Source: Deltaproteobacteria bacterium
GTDB taxonomy: Bacteria > Desulfobacterota > Dissulfuribacteria > Dissulfuribacterales > S140-46
Assembly: GCA_015491585.1 (NCBI GenBank)
Contig: WFVQ01000265.1
Span: forward strand, 1 to 8,290
Direction of reading: 5' to 3'
Length of the DNA stretch: 8,290 nucleotides
A model generated the notes under the pieces. That model did not search any database, was not told where the DNA came from, and saw nothing but the letters and a program-made list of their open reading frames with translations. The position numbers and the translations under genes were made by a program. How positions within the stretch are numbered: the stretch's first letter is position 1; every line of letters starts with the position of its first letter. Positions 1 through 5,747 of this stretch are shown here, piece after piece.

Positions 1-71
1 AGGTGAAGGAGGAGGAGCTGCTCGAGGAGTTCATGGCCTTGGTCCATGAGGCGGCTGGCGGAGACGGATAA
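1..71 (+). CDS. 3' end of an upstream gene, possibly ispG (partial)
   Basis: The reading frame is open from the left edge to a TAA stop at 69-71 and shows only the last 22 or so residues, rich in Glu and ending in AAGGDG. The EEELLEEF-type helix resembles the C-terminus of IspG (GcpE), the 4Fe-4S enzyme making HMBDP in the MEP isoprenoid pathway. An ispG-proS order is common in Desulfobacterota and relatives. No catalytic residue lies in the window, so the identity rests on neighbourhood and a short tail and is tentative. That a coding region ends here is fairly sure: the frame has Glu/Leu-rich, protein-like composition. Confidence 0.45.
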   Translation, partial: VKEEELLEEFMALVHEAAGGDG

Positions 72-163
72 TGGGACAGGCCATGCTCATGGCGGCCGCG
101 GCTTTTGACCAGGTCATGCAAGGGGCGGGATGTACTTTTCTGGTTATCTACCGGAGCGGATAG
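71..163 (+). CDS. possible 30-residue ORF, stop-start overlapped with the upstream gene
   Basis: An ATG shares its A with the upstream stop (TAATG), the arrangement used for translational coupling. A GGAG at 60-63 stands 7 bases before it. The frame runs 30 codons to TAG at 161-163. The product is Ala- and Met-rich at the start and carries one Cys near residue 21. It resembles no family I know and has no clear membrane segment or zinc motif. It could be a real small protein, the remnant of a decayed gene, or chance. The rest of the gap before proS (164-204) shows no convincing promoter or terminator. Confidence 0.2.
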   Translation: MGQAMLMAAAAFDQVMQGAGCTFLVIYRSG

Positions 164-190
164 CCGGCGCCTGTTTGTCGAAGTTTTGTC

Positions 191-196
191 AGGAGG
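191..196 (+). promoter_or_regulatory. Shine-Dalgarno sequence that fixes the proS start
   Basis: A perfect AGGAGG lies 8 bases before the ATG at 205. It selects this ATG over the in-frame ATG at 130, which would add 25 residues that ProRS proteins do not have and which has no comparable ribosome-binding site. Confidence 0.85.
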
Positions 197-204
197 TATT
201 CCAG

Positions 205-1896
205 ATGCGTTATTCCCCGTTGTTTTTGCCCACCTTGAAGGAGAGCCCTGCCGAGGCCGAGGTGGTATCCCACAAATTGATGATCCGGGCCGGAATGATA
301 AGGAAGGTGGCCTCTGGGCTGTACACCTACCTTCCGCTCGGTCTCCGTTCAATCAGGAAGGTGGAGCGGATAGTGCGCGAAGAGATGAACAGGGCCGGCG
401 CCCAGGAGCTGCTCATGCCTATGGTCCAGCCCGCCGAGCTCTGGCAGGAGAGCGGGAGGTGGAAGCTATACGGCAAGGAGCTCCTCCGCTTCAAGGACCG
501 GCACGGCCGCGACTGCTGTCTCGGTCCCACCCACGAGGAGGTGATCTGCGACCTGGTACGCCGCGAGGTGCGTTCCTACCGCGATCTGCCCCTCAACCTT
601 TACCAGATCCAGGCCAAGTTCAGGGATGAGATAAGGCCCAGGTTCGGGCTCATGCGCGGGCGTGAGTTCATTATGAAGGACGCTTACAGCTTCGATGTGG
701 ACGAGGAGGCGTTGGACCGCACATACAGCTCCATGTACCAGGCATACTGCCGCATATTCGAGAGGTGCGGGCTGGATTTCAGGCCAGTGGAGGCCGATAC
801 AGGCAGTATAGGAGGGCACGCATCCCACGAGTTCATGGTCATGGCTGATACCGGTGAAGACGCCATCGCCTGTTGCACTGCATGTGACTATGCCGCGAAC
901 GTGGAACTGGCGCCGGTGGTCACCGAGTATCCCCACGAGAAGGGGGAGCCAGGAACGATGAAAGAGGTCGCCACCCCTGGCAGGCGGACCGTGGAGGAGG
1001 TGACCGGTTTCATGGGCATCGGTCCTGACCGTCTGGTCAAGACCTTGATTTTCCTTGCCGACGGACGGCCCGTGGCCGCAATGGTGCGCGGGGATCACGA
1101 GCTCAACGAGGTGAAACTCAAGAACCTCCTGGGCTGCGAGGAGCTGGTCATGGCGGACGAGGAGACGGTGAAGCGGGTGACCGGGGCTCCTGTGGGGTTC
1201 GCCGGCCCGGTGGGGCTGGAGGACGGAGTGGAGCTGGTGGCCGACCGGGCCGTCGGGGCCATGACCACCATCGTATGCGGGGCGAACAAGGCGGAGACCC
1301 ACCTGTCAGGGGTGATGTTCGGCCGCGACTGCCCGGTCCCTAGGTATGCCGATATCCGGGTCATCACCGAGGAGGATCCGTGCCCAAGGTGCGGTGCGGC
1401 CATCTCCATAAGGCGGGGCATAGAGGTGGGACATATATTCAAGCTGGGCACCAAGTACAGCGAGGCCCTGGGTGTCACCTTCCTGGACGATAATGGCAGG
1501 GAGCGGCCAGCCATCATGGGATGCTACGGTATCGGAATAGGGAGGACAGTGGCAGCGGCCATAGAGCAGAACCACGATGAAAAGGGGATAATCTTCCCCA
1601 GGCCCATAGCCCCCTTCGACGTCATCATCACTGTGGTGAACGCCAAGGACGGGGAGCTGGTCTCTGCCGCCGAATCCCTGGAAAAGGAGCTGGAAGGCGA
1701 GGGGTTCGAGGTCCTCCTGGATGACAGAGACGAGCGGGCCGGCGTCAAGTTCAAGGATGCAGAGCTCATCGGAATACCGGTTCGGGTCACGGTGGGCAAG
1801 CGGCTGAAATCGGAAGGGAGGGTTGAGGTCTCGTTCAGGCGCGGAGGCGAGGTCAAGGAGGCAACCCTGGGCGATGTCGCATCCCTGCTGCGGTGA
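205..1896 (+). CDS. proS: prolyl-tRNA synthetase (ProRS), bacterial type with editing insertion
   Basis: ProRS joins proline to tRNA-Pro in the cytoplasm using ATP. The product is 563 residues, the usual length of the bacterial form. In order it shows class II motif 1 (about 38-61), motif 2 with GPTHEE (107-112) and the FRDEIRPRFGLMRGREF stretch (139-155), an editing (INS) domain at about 224-395, motif 3 with GIGIGR (442-447), and the anticodon-binding domain from about 468. Within the editing domain, Lys279 in LVKT falls at the number of the editing lysine of the E. coli enzyme, and His366 is a likely match for its editing histidine. Removal of mischarged alanine is therefore expected. CxxC pairs at 224/227 and 393/396 flank the insertion and might bind zinc (inference). 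A rel gene starts 37 bp downstream, so the two are probably co-transcribed. Confidence 0.97.
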   Translation: MRYSPLFLPTLKESPAEAEVVSHKLMIRAGMIRKVASGLYTYLPLGLRSIRKVERIVREEMNRAGAQELLMPMVQPAELWQESGRWKLYGKELLRFKDRHGRDCCLGPTHEEVICDLVRREVRSYRDLPLNLYQIQAKFRDEIRPRFGLMRGREFIMKDAYSFDVDEEALDRTYSSMYQAYCRIFERCGLDFRPVEADTGSIGGHASHEFMVMADTGEDAIACCTACDYAANVELAPVVTEYPHEKGEPGTMKEVATPGRRTVEEVTGFMGIGPDRLVKTLIFLADGRPVAAMVRGDHELNEVKLKNLLGCEELVMADEETVKRVTGAPVGFAGPVGLEDGVELVADRAVGAMTTIVCGANKAETHLSGVMFGRDCPVPRYADIRVITEEDPCPRCGAAISIRRGIEVGHIFKLGTKYSEALGVTFLDDNGRERPAIMGCYGIGIGRTVAAAIEQNHDEKGIIFPRPIAPFDVIITVVNAKDGELVSAAESLEKELEGEGFEVLLDDRDERAGVKFKDAELIGIPVRVTVGKRLKSEGRVEVSFRRGGEVKEATLGDVASLLR

Positions 1897-1933
1897 CGGC
1901 GCCTGTCGGCCGGGCCGGGGGTGAGTGAGGGCG

Positions 1934-4075
1934 ATGGTCCGTCTCAACGACATACTCGACAGAATCCACCAGTACCTGCCTGGAGTGGATACCACCCTCG
2001 TGGAGCGGGCCTACATCTATTCAGCCAAGGTCCATGCCGGCCAGAAGCGGCTCTCAGGTGAACCCTACCTCTCCCATCCCTTGGCGGTCGCCTACATACT
2101 GGCCGAGCTGCGTCTCGACCTGATCACCATCGCCGCAGGCCTCCTCCACGACACCCTCGAGGACACCCTCACCACCTACGAGGACTTGGTGCGTATGTTC
2201 GGCGAGCCTGTGGCCGAGATCGTTGACGGTGTCACCAAGCTCAGCAAGATCCAGTTCCAGAGCAAGGTCCAGAAACAGGCCGAGAACATCAGGAAGATGA
2301 TCCTGGCCATGTCCAAGGATATCAGGGTCCTGCTGGTGAAACTGGCCGACCGGCTTCACAACATGAGGACCCTCGGATATCAGAAGGAGGAGAAGCGGCC
2401 GAGGATAGCCAGGGAGACCATCGATATCTACGCTCCCCTTGCTAGCCGCCTAGGTATCGACTGGGTGAAGAGCGAGCTGGAGGACCTGTCGTTCAAGTAC
2501 CTCTTCCCAGAGGAGTACGAGGCCCTTAAGGCGGATGTGGATGCCATGTTGGGCCGCCGGAAGGGATATGTGGAGGAGGTCAAGGACATAATAGCCAGGA
2601 AGATGGCGGAATACGGCCTCTCTTGCAAGGTGCTGGGCAGGCCCAAGCACCTCTACTCTATCTTCCGCAAGATGCGCCTGCGCAATCTCCCCCTGGAGCA
2701 GATCTACGACCTCATAGCCTTCAGGATAATCCTGCAGACCACAAAGGAGTGCTACGAGGCCCTGGGTATAATTCATGCGCTCTGGAAGCCGGTTCCAGGC
2801 AGGTTCAAGGACTACATCAGCATACCCAAGGCCAACGGCTATCAGTCGCTCCATACCACGGTCATAGGGCCTGACGGCGAGCGGATGGAGATCCAGATCA
2901 GGACCGAGGAGATGGACCATGTGGCCCGCGAGGGAATCGCGGCCCACTGGCTTTACAAGGAGGGCAGGATAATCTCCAGGGAACAGGCGAGGTCCTTCGA
3001 CTGGCTGAAGCAGCTCATGGAGTGGCAGAAGGAGCTTGAGGACCCAAGGGAGTTCTTGGAGTCGGTGAGGATGGACCTGTTCCCCAACGAGGTCTATGTC
3101 TTCACCCCCAACGGCGAGGTCAAGGAGTTTCCAAGGGGGGCGACGCCCATCGACTTCGCCTACGCCATCCATACAGACGTGGGGCACCACTGCGCCGGGG
3201 CCAAGGTGAACGGCAAGATGGTGCCGCTCAGGTACGAGCTCCAGAACGGCGACACCGTGGAGATCATCACATCTCCGCACCACGTTCCCTCCAGGGACTG
3301 GCTGAAGCTCGCAAAGACCAGCCGGGCCAGGGCCAGGATCAGGCAGTGGATCAAGACCAGGGAGCGCGAGAAGAGCCTTGCCATCGGACGCGACCTCTGT
3401 ATCCGCCAGTTCAGGAAACACAAGCTCGACTTCAACGACCTGATAAAGGACATCGGCGACGAGGTGGCGCGGCAGCTTTCCTTCAAGACCCTGGACGACC
3501 TGCTTGTGGCGGTGGGATACGGAAAGCTCTCGCCCAAGCAGGTCTTGAAGAAGGTCGCGGCGCTGAAGTGCAGGAACGAGGAGTGCGACGTCAGGCTCGA
3601 GGACGTCCTGACCGAGGCCAAGGCCCCCTCACACCAGGGGATACTGATCCAGGGGGTGGAGGATGTCATGGTCCATCTCGCGAAGTGTTGCACTCCGGTC
3701 CCGGGAGACGAGGTGATCGGATACATCACGCGGGGCAGGGGCGTGACCGTCCACCGCACGGATTGCCCCAACGTCCAGAACTTCGATCCAGACAGGAGCA
3801 TCGAGGTCGAATGGGGTACGGCGGAGGGCGAGAGCTACCCGGTGAAGATCAGGGTGCGGACCGTGGACCAGAAAGGGATGCTTGCCCTGGTCAGCAACGC
3901 CATAAGCGCCTCGGAGGCCAACATAGTCGAGGCCAAGGTCAGCACCACCCCAGACCAGAAGGCCACCTTCCACTTTGTGGTGGAGGTGGCCGGGGCAAGG
4001 CACTTGAAACAGGTGTTGTCCAGTATAAGGCGGGTAAACGGAGTTGACTGGGTGGAGAGGGTCGCGTCGGGCTGA
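1934..4075 (+). CDS. rel: bifunctional (p)ppGpp synthetase/hydrolase, Rel/SpoT family
   Basis: This enzyme makes and degrades the stringent-response alarmone (p)ppGpp. From the ATG at 1934 it has 713 residues, the usual length for long Rel enzymes. The HD hydrolase domain is intact: Arg39, His48, His72-Asp73, Asp139 and Asn143 line up at a constant offset of five with the catalytic set of Streptococcus equisimilis Rel. The synthetase domain keeps Asp259 (in YDLIAFR), Glu319 and an RFKD motif (290-293). The RxKD form marks bifunctional enzymes; monofunctional RelA has ExDD. A TGS domain (about 383-445), a conserved-cysteine domain (Cys585, Cys586, Cys611) and a C-terminal ACT domain (about 634-713) follow; these sense the ribosome and uncharged tRNA. 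The GTG at 1925 is an alternative start, but the ATG has a purine-rich GGGGGTGAG 8-9 bases upstream. The stop lies one base from the convergent rpmB stop. Confidence 0.96.
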   Translation: MVRLNDILDRIHQYLPGVDTTLVERAYIYSAKVHAGQKRLSGEPYLSHPLAVAYILAELRLDLITIAAGLLHDTLEDTLTTYEDLVRMFGEPVAEIVDGVTKLSKIQFQSKVQKQAENIRKMILAMSKDIRVLLVKLADRLHNMRTLGYQKEEKRPRIARETIDIYAPLASRLGIDWVKSELEDLSFKYLFPEEYEALKADVDAMLGRRKGYVEEVKDIIARKMAEYGLSCKVLGRPKHLYSIFRKMRLRNLPLEQIYDLIAFRIILQTTKECYEALGIIHALWKPVPGRFKDYISIPKANGYQSLHTTVIGPDGERMEIQIRTEEMDHVAREGIAAHWLYKEGRIISREQARSFDWLKQLMEWQKELEDPREFLESVRMDLFPNEVYVFTPNGEVKEFPRGATPIDFAYAIHTDVGHHCAGAKVNGKMVPLRYELQNGDTVEIITSPHHVPSRDWLKLAKTSRARARIRQWIKTREREKSLAIGRDLCIRQFRKHKLDFNDLIKDIGDEVARQLSFKTLDDLLVAVGYGKLSPKQVLKKVAALKCRNEECDVRLEDVLTEAKAPSHQGILIQGVEDVMVHLAKCCTPVPGDEVIGYITRGRGVTVHRTDCPNVQNFDPDRSIEVEWGTAEGESYPVKIRVRTVDQKGMLALVSNAISASEANIVEAKVSTTPDQKATFHFVVEVAGARHLKQVLSSIRRVNGVDWVERVASG

Positions 4076-4076
4076 A

Positions 4077-4277
4077 TTAGGCGCCGGCTCCCGGCTTCAC
4101 CACCTTGCCGCTGCGGATGCAGCGGGTGCAGACCTTCATCTTCTTTACCCTGCCGTCCACCACTGCCCTCACGGGCTGGAGGTTCGGAAGCCACCGCCTC
4201 CTGGTGTGGTTGTTGGCGTGGCTGACGTTGCAACCGGTCCTCGGACCCTTGCCGCATATGTCGCATACTCTCGACAT
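4077..4277 (-). CDS. rpmB: 50S ribosomal protein L28 (bL28), zinc-ribbon form
   Basis: The product is a 66-residue basic protein of the large ribosomal subunit, within the family's usual length. It begins with the L28 signature MSRVCDICGK, continues with a basic central part (NNHTRRRWLPN) and ends with VCTRCIRSGKV. Cys5, Cys8, Cys50 and Cys53 form two CxxC pairs, which makes this the zinc-binding C+ version rather than the cysteine-free paralogue that zinc-starved bacteria switch on. AGGAGAG (minus strand, 4282-4288) lies 4 bases before the ATG. The gene stands alone, without the rpmG often found beside it. It is convergent with rel, with one base between the two stop codons, so transcription of each probably runs into the other. 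Confidence 0.96.
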   Translation of the reverse strand: MSRVCDICGKGPRTGCNVSHANNHTRRRWLPNLQPVRAVVDGRVKKMKVCTRCIRSGKVVKPGAGA

Positions 4278-4293
4278 GGCTCTCTCCTGCTGG

Positions 4294-4316
4294 AAAAATT
4301 ACGGCCCCAGCGGCCG
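4294..4316 (-). terminator. hairpin with U-tract in the rpmB leader
   Basis: On the minus strand CGGCC (4316-4312), loop GCTGG and GGCCG (4306-4302) form a 5-bp GC stem, followed by TAATTTTT (4301-4294). It lies downstream of the NapH-like gene and could be that gene's terminator. However, it also lies between the predicted rpmB promoter and the rpmB ATG, so the rpmB transcript would begin with it. It may be a weak terminator, an attenuator or an mRNA-stabilising 5' stem. The stem is short, hence moderate confidence. Confidence 0.4.
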
Positions 4317-4324
4317 CGTAGGGC

Positions 4325-4353
4325 TTTATAACCCCCCTTCTCCCCTTTTGCAA
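4325..4353 (-). promoter_or_regulatory. sigma70-type promoter for rpmB
   Basis: On the minus strand a -35 box TTGCAA (4353-4348, 4 of 6 to consensus) and a -10 box TATAAA (4330-4325, 5 of 6) are separated by exactly 17 bases. Transcription would start near 4318, giving a leader of about 40 bases before the rpmB ATG. The AT-rich -10 stands out in a GC-rich neighbourhood. It lies between the stop of the NapH-like gene and rpmB and lets rpmB be expressed independently. Confidence 0.65.
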
Positions 4354-4366
4354 CCCCGCCAATGGA

Positions 4367-5380
4367 TCAAAAGGAGTGGTGCGCTGCCGGGCTCAATGCC
4401 TCGTATGCGGCCTTGAAAAGCTCCAGTGGCACCGTGGAGTGCCAATGTCCCGTGAACACAGCCACCATGCAGGCCAGGAAGATGGTGGAGGCCGTTGCCA
4501 CTGGAACCGTCCACCAGGGAAGGCGGCGCCTGCCGGTCAGCGATAGGGAGAGACATCCCTCCACTGGACAGGCATCCAGACACTCCATGCATCCCAGGCA
4601 TTCAGCCCCTCTGACCCTCCTCTTCTCATGTACCGGCACCCCGGCCGGACATGCCCTCATGCACCTCCTGCATCCCGTGCATTTCTCCCCAAGTCTTTTG
4701 ACCGCAAGCGGTGACCACAGAGCCAGGAGTCCCAGCAGGGCACCGTAAGGGCAGAGGTAGCGGCACCAGAAGTTCCTGACGGACAGGGATACCGCTGCCA
4801 GGACCGCCAATACCACAATGGTGGTCTGCGAGGGCCGGAGGAAGAACTCCAGCATCTTGGCATCTGCAGCCAAATTGTAGGGGGAGCGGATGAATGCCTC
4901 CACCTGTGGGAGCGGCATCTGCCAGAATATGACGTAGAGGAAGAAAGCCAGCAGCAAATATTTCCACCCCAGCATGGGAAGATGGAGCCAGCCCGGCATC
5001 TCCAAGATGGTGCCCGCTCTCCTTCCCAGGGCCTCTATCAGGCGCGACACGGCTCCAACTGGACATACCCAGCCGCAGAATCCCTTGCGCCACAATAGAG
5101 AGGCCGCCATGATTGCCAGGAGGATCGCGAGGCCCGCGGGATGCACCGGATCCCACTGGCCGGTGGCCGCCAACTGCCTGAGCCCAAGAAGGGCGCTGAT
5201 GGGCAGGAAGCCCTCCACCGATGGGGGCCTTGCCGCAGGCCCTGCTCCATTGCCGGTCATCCACTGGTAGAAGAGGAAGAACCTGGCCCCTGTCCAGAGC
5301 GACAGGCCCAGGAATGCCAGTTGTACCGCTGTTCTGGCTGCCCGTATGGGGCGTATGGCGGAGTTTTTTCTGCAGGCCAT
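4367..5380 (-). CDS. NapH/CcoG-like membrane 4Fe-4S ferredoxin protein
   Basis: This 337-residue membrane protein probably moves electrons between the quinone pool and a soluble or periplasmic partner. Hydrophobic segments lie at about 18-40, 83-97, 138-153, 186-201 and 290-311. Two CxxxCP motifs, CGWVCP (102-107) and CRYLCP (206-211), sit at membrane edges as in NapH, NosR and CcoG proteins. Between the last two segments are two classic 4Fe-4S motifs: Cys234, 237, 240, 244-Pro and Cys261, 264, 267, 271-Pro. All eight cluster cysteines are present. The LPISALLGLRQL and WDPVHPAGL stretches before the first CxxxCP are typical of this family in anaerobes. GGAGG (5389-5393) lies 8 bases before the ATG. 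No nap, nos or cco genes are adjacent, so the partner and exact reaction are unknown. A CRP/FNR-type palindrome upstream suggests redox or nitrosative control (inference). Confidence 0.85.
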   Translation of the reverse strand: MACRKNSAIRPIRAARTAVQLAFLGLSLWTGARFFLFYQWMTGNGAGPAARPPSVEGFLPISALLGLRQLAATGQWDPVHPAGLAILLAIMAASLLWRKGFCGWVCPVGAVSRLIEALGRRAGTILEMPGWLHLPMLGWKYLLLAFFLYVIFWQMPLPQVEAFIRSPYNLAADAKMLEFFLRPSQTTIVVLAVLAAVSLSVRNFWCRYLCPYGALLGLLALWSPLAVKRLGEKCTGCRRCMRACPAGVPVHEKRRVRGAECLGCMECLDACPVEGCLSLSLTGRRRLPWWTVPVATASTIFLACMVAVFTGHWHSTVPLELFKAAYEALSPAAHHSF

Positions 5381-5444
5381 GCACTTATCCTCCAGTTGTT
5401 GATGATCCGCGTGAACAAGGGTATTCTTCCACTCTCATCTTTCA

Positions 5445-5458
5445 TTGACCTCGGTCAA
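5445..5458. promoter_or_regulatory. CRP/FNR-family operator-like palindrome (FNR/HcpR type)
   Basis: TTGACC-TC-GGTCAA is a perfect inverted repeat with A on both flanks, giving the layout TTGAC-N4-GTCAA. This is one base per half-site from the FNR site TTGAT-N4-ATCAA. It is close, as I recall, to the site described for HcpR, the hybrid-cluster-protein regulator of sulfate reducers. A third half-site, GGTCA, lies at 5465-5469. The palindrome is 65 bases upstream of the NapH-like start (minus) and centred about 63 bases upstream of the predicted tRNA transcription start (plus), near the class I activator distance. I found no convincing -10 for the minus-strand gene. Confidence 0.5.
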
Positions 5459-5479
5459 AAAAGTGGTCAGCTCCTGCCG

Positions 5480-5508
5480 TTGACATACTCCAGGCTTGTA
5501 AGTAAATA
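5480..5508 (+). promoter_or_regulatory. promoter for tRNA-Gly and possibly the rimP-nusA-infB operon
   Basis: A perfect -35 box TTGACA (5480-5485) is followed after 17 bases by the AT-rich TAAATA (5503-5508), a weak -10 (3 of 6). The surrounding TAAATATTAA is the most AT-rich stretch nearby. Transcription would start around 5515, a few bases before the tRNA 5' end at 5521. I see no comparably good promoter between the tRNA and rimP, so this may be the main promoter of the operon. Confidence 0.55.
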
Positions 5509-5520
5509 TTAACGGTTGAT

Positions 5521-5596
5521 GCGGGTGTAGCTCAGTTGGTAGAGCACAAGCTTCCCAAGCTTGGGGTCGCGGGTTCGAGTCCCGTCGCCCGCTCCA
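5521..5596 (+). tRNA. tRNA-Gly, anticodon CCC
   Basis: The 76 bases fold into a full cloverleaf. The acceptor stem GCGGGTG/CGCCCGC pairs with one T-G wobble. The D arm is GCTC...GAGC, and the anticodon stem CAAGC/GCTTG carries the loop TTCCCAA with anticodon CCC (reads GGG). The T arm GCGGG-TTCGAGT-CCCGT contains the invariant TTCGA. The discriminator base is T and the terminal CCA is encoded. It opens the rimP-nusA-ylxR-infB cluster, the place taken in E. coli by the initiator tRNA gene metY. Bases 5591-5598, covering its 3' end and two trailer bases, are complementary to 5653-5660 in the downstream leader. Confidence 0.97.
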
Positions 5597-5619
5597 CTTC
5601 CCTTTTTGAGGTTTGAGCG

Positions 5620-5637
5620 CTCTCAGGGCTCTGAGAG
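5620..5637 (+). other. perfect 7-bp hairpin in the tRNA-rimP spacer
   Basis: CTCTCAG (5620-5626), loop GGCT and CTGAGAG (5631-5637) pair without mismatch. No T-run follows, so it is not an intrinsic terminator. It may guide 3' processing of the tRNA precursor or protect the processed operon mRNA. Confidence 0.5.
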
Positions 5638-5640
5638 GGC

Positions 5641-5709
5641 CTTACTTCAATTAGTGGAGCTATTTTCTTTGTTATGAGGAAAATTGCGTACTCTGCTAAG
5701 TGAAGTGGG
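5641..5709 (+). other. 69-nt long imperfect hairpin, candidate antiterminator
   Basis: Bases 5641-5659 pair with 5691-5709 at 18 of 19 positions: 14 Watson-Crick and 4 G-T pairs, with one A/G mismatch at 5650/5700. After an internal loop, 5662-5670 pairs with 5676-5684 (9 pairs, two of them G-T) around the loop GTTAT. The segment is AT-rich compared with its surroundings. Its 3' arm includes 5703-5709, seven of the eight bases of the 5' arm of the following terminator, so the two structures exclude each other. It is transcribed before the terminator is complete. It could also be the relic of a small inverted-repeat element, but I see no target-site duplication. Confidence 0.6.
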
Positions 5710-5726
5710 CTCTGCCCACTTTTTTT
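5703..5726 (+). terminator. intrinsic terminator between tRNA-Gly and rimP
   Basis: AAGTGGGC (5703-5710), loop TCT and GCCCACTT (5714-5721) form a perfect 8-bp stem, followed by an unbroken T-run 5720-5726. This is a textbook rho-independent terminator for tRNA transcripts. It ends 21 bases before the rimP ATG, so rimP-nusA-infB must be expressed by read-through or from a promoter I cannot see. Confidence 0.85.
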
Positions 5727-5747
5727 GTGGATGAGGCGGAAGTTGAA

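Noticed and set aside
105..133. TTGACC at 105-110 as a -35 box of a proS promoter
   Set aside because: The position 17 bases on has no acceptable -10 sequence, and spacings that give a fair -10 are too long.
130..204. 25-residue N-terminal extension of ProRS from the ATG at 130
   Set aside because: It has no ribosome-binding site and does not look like ProRS. The ATG at 205 has a perfect AGGAGG 8 bases upstream and gives the family length.
165..1906. 10-base direct repeat CGGCGCCTGT flanking proS (165-174 and 1897-1906)
   Set aside because: It is too short to mean much in GC-rich DNA. There is no sign of insertion or excision, and proS is a native core gene.
4083..4095. Hairpin GCCGG-CTC-CCGGC just after the rel stop as a terminator
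   Set aside because: It has no T-run on either strand and lies within the rpmB C-terminal codons.
5700..5747. Earlier GTG start for RimP at 5700
   Set aside because: The extra 16 residues would be encoded by the terminator stem and T-run and match no RimP N-terminus.
5597..5747. A true T-box riboswitch before rimP
   Set aside because: Only a short segment complementary to the tRNA 3' end is present. The specifier stem I, the conserved AGGGTGG core and an aminoacyl-synthetase or transporter target are missing.
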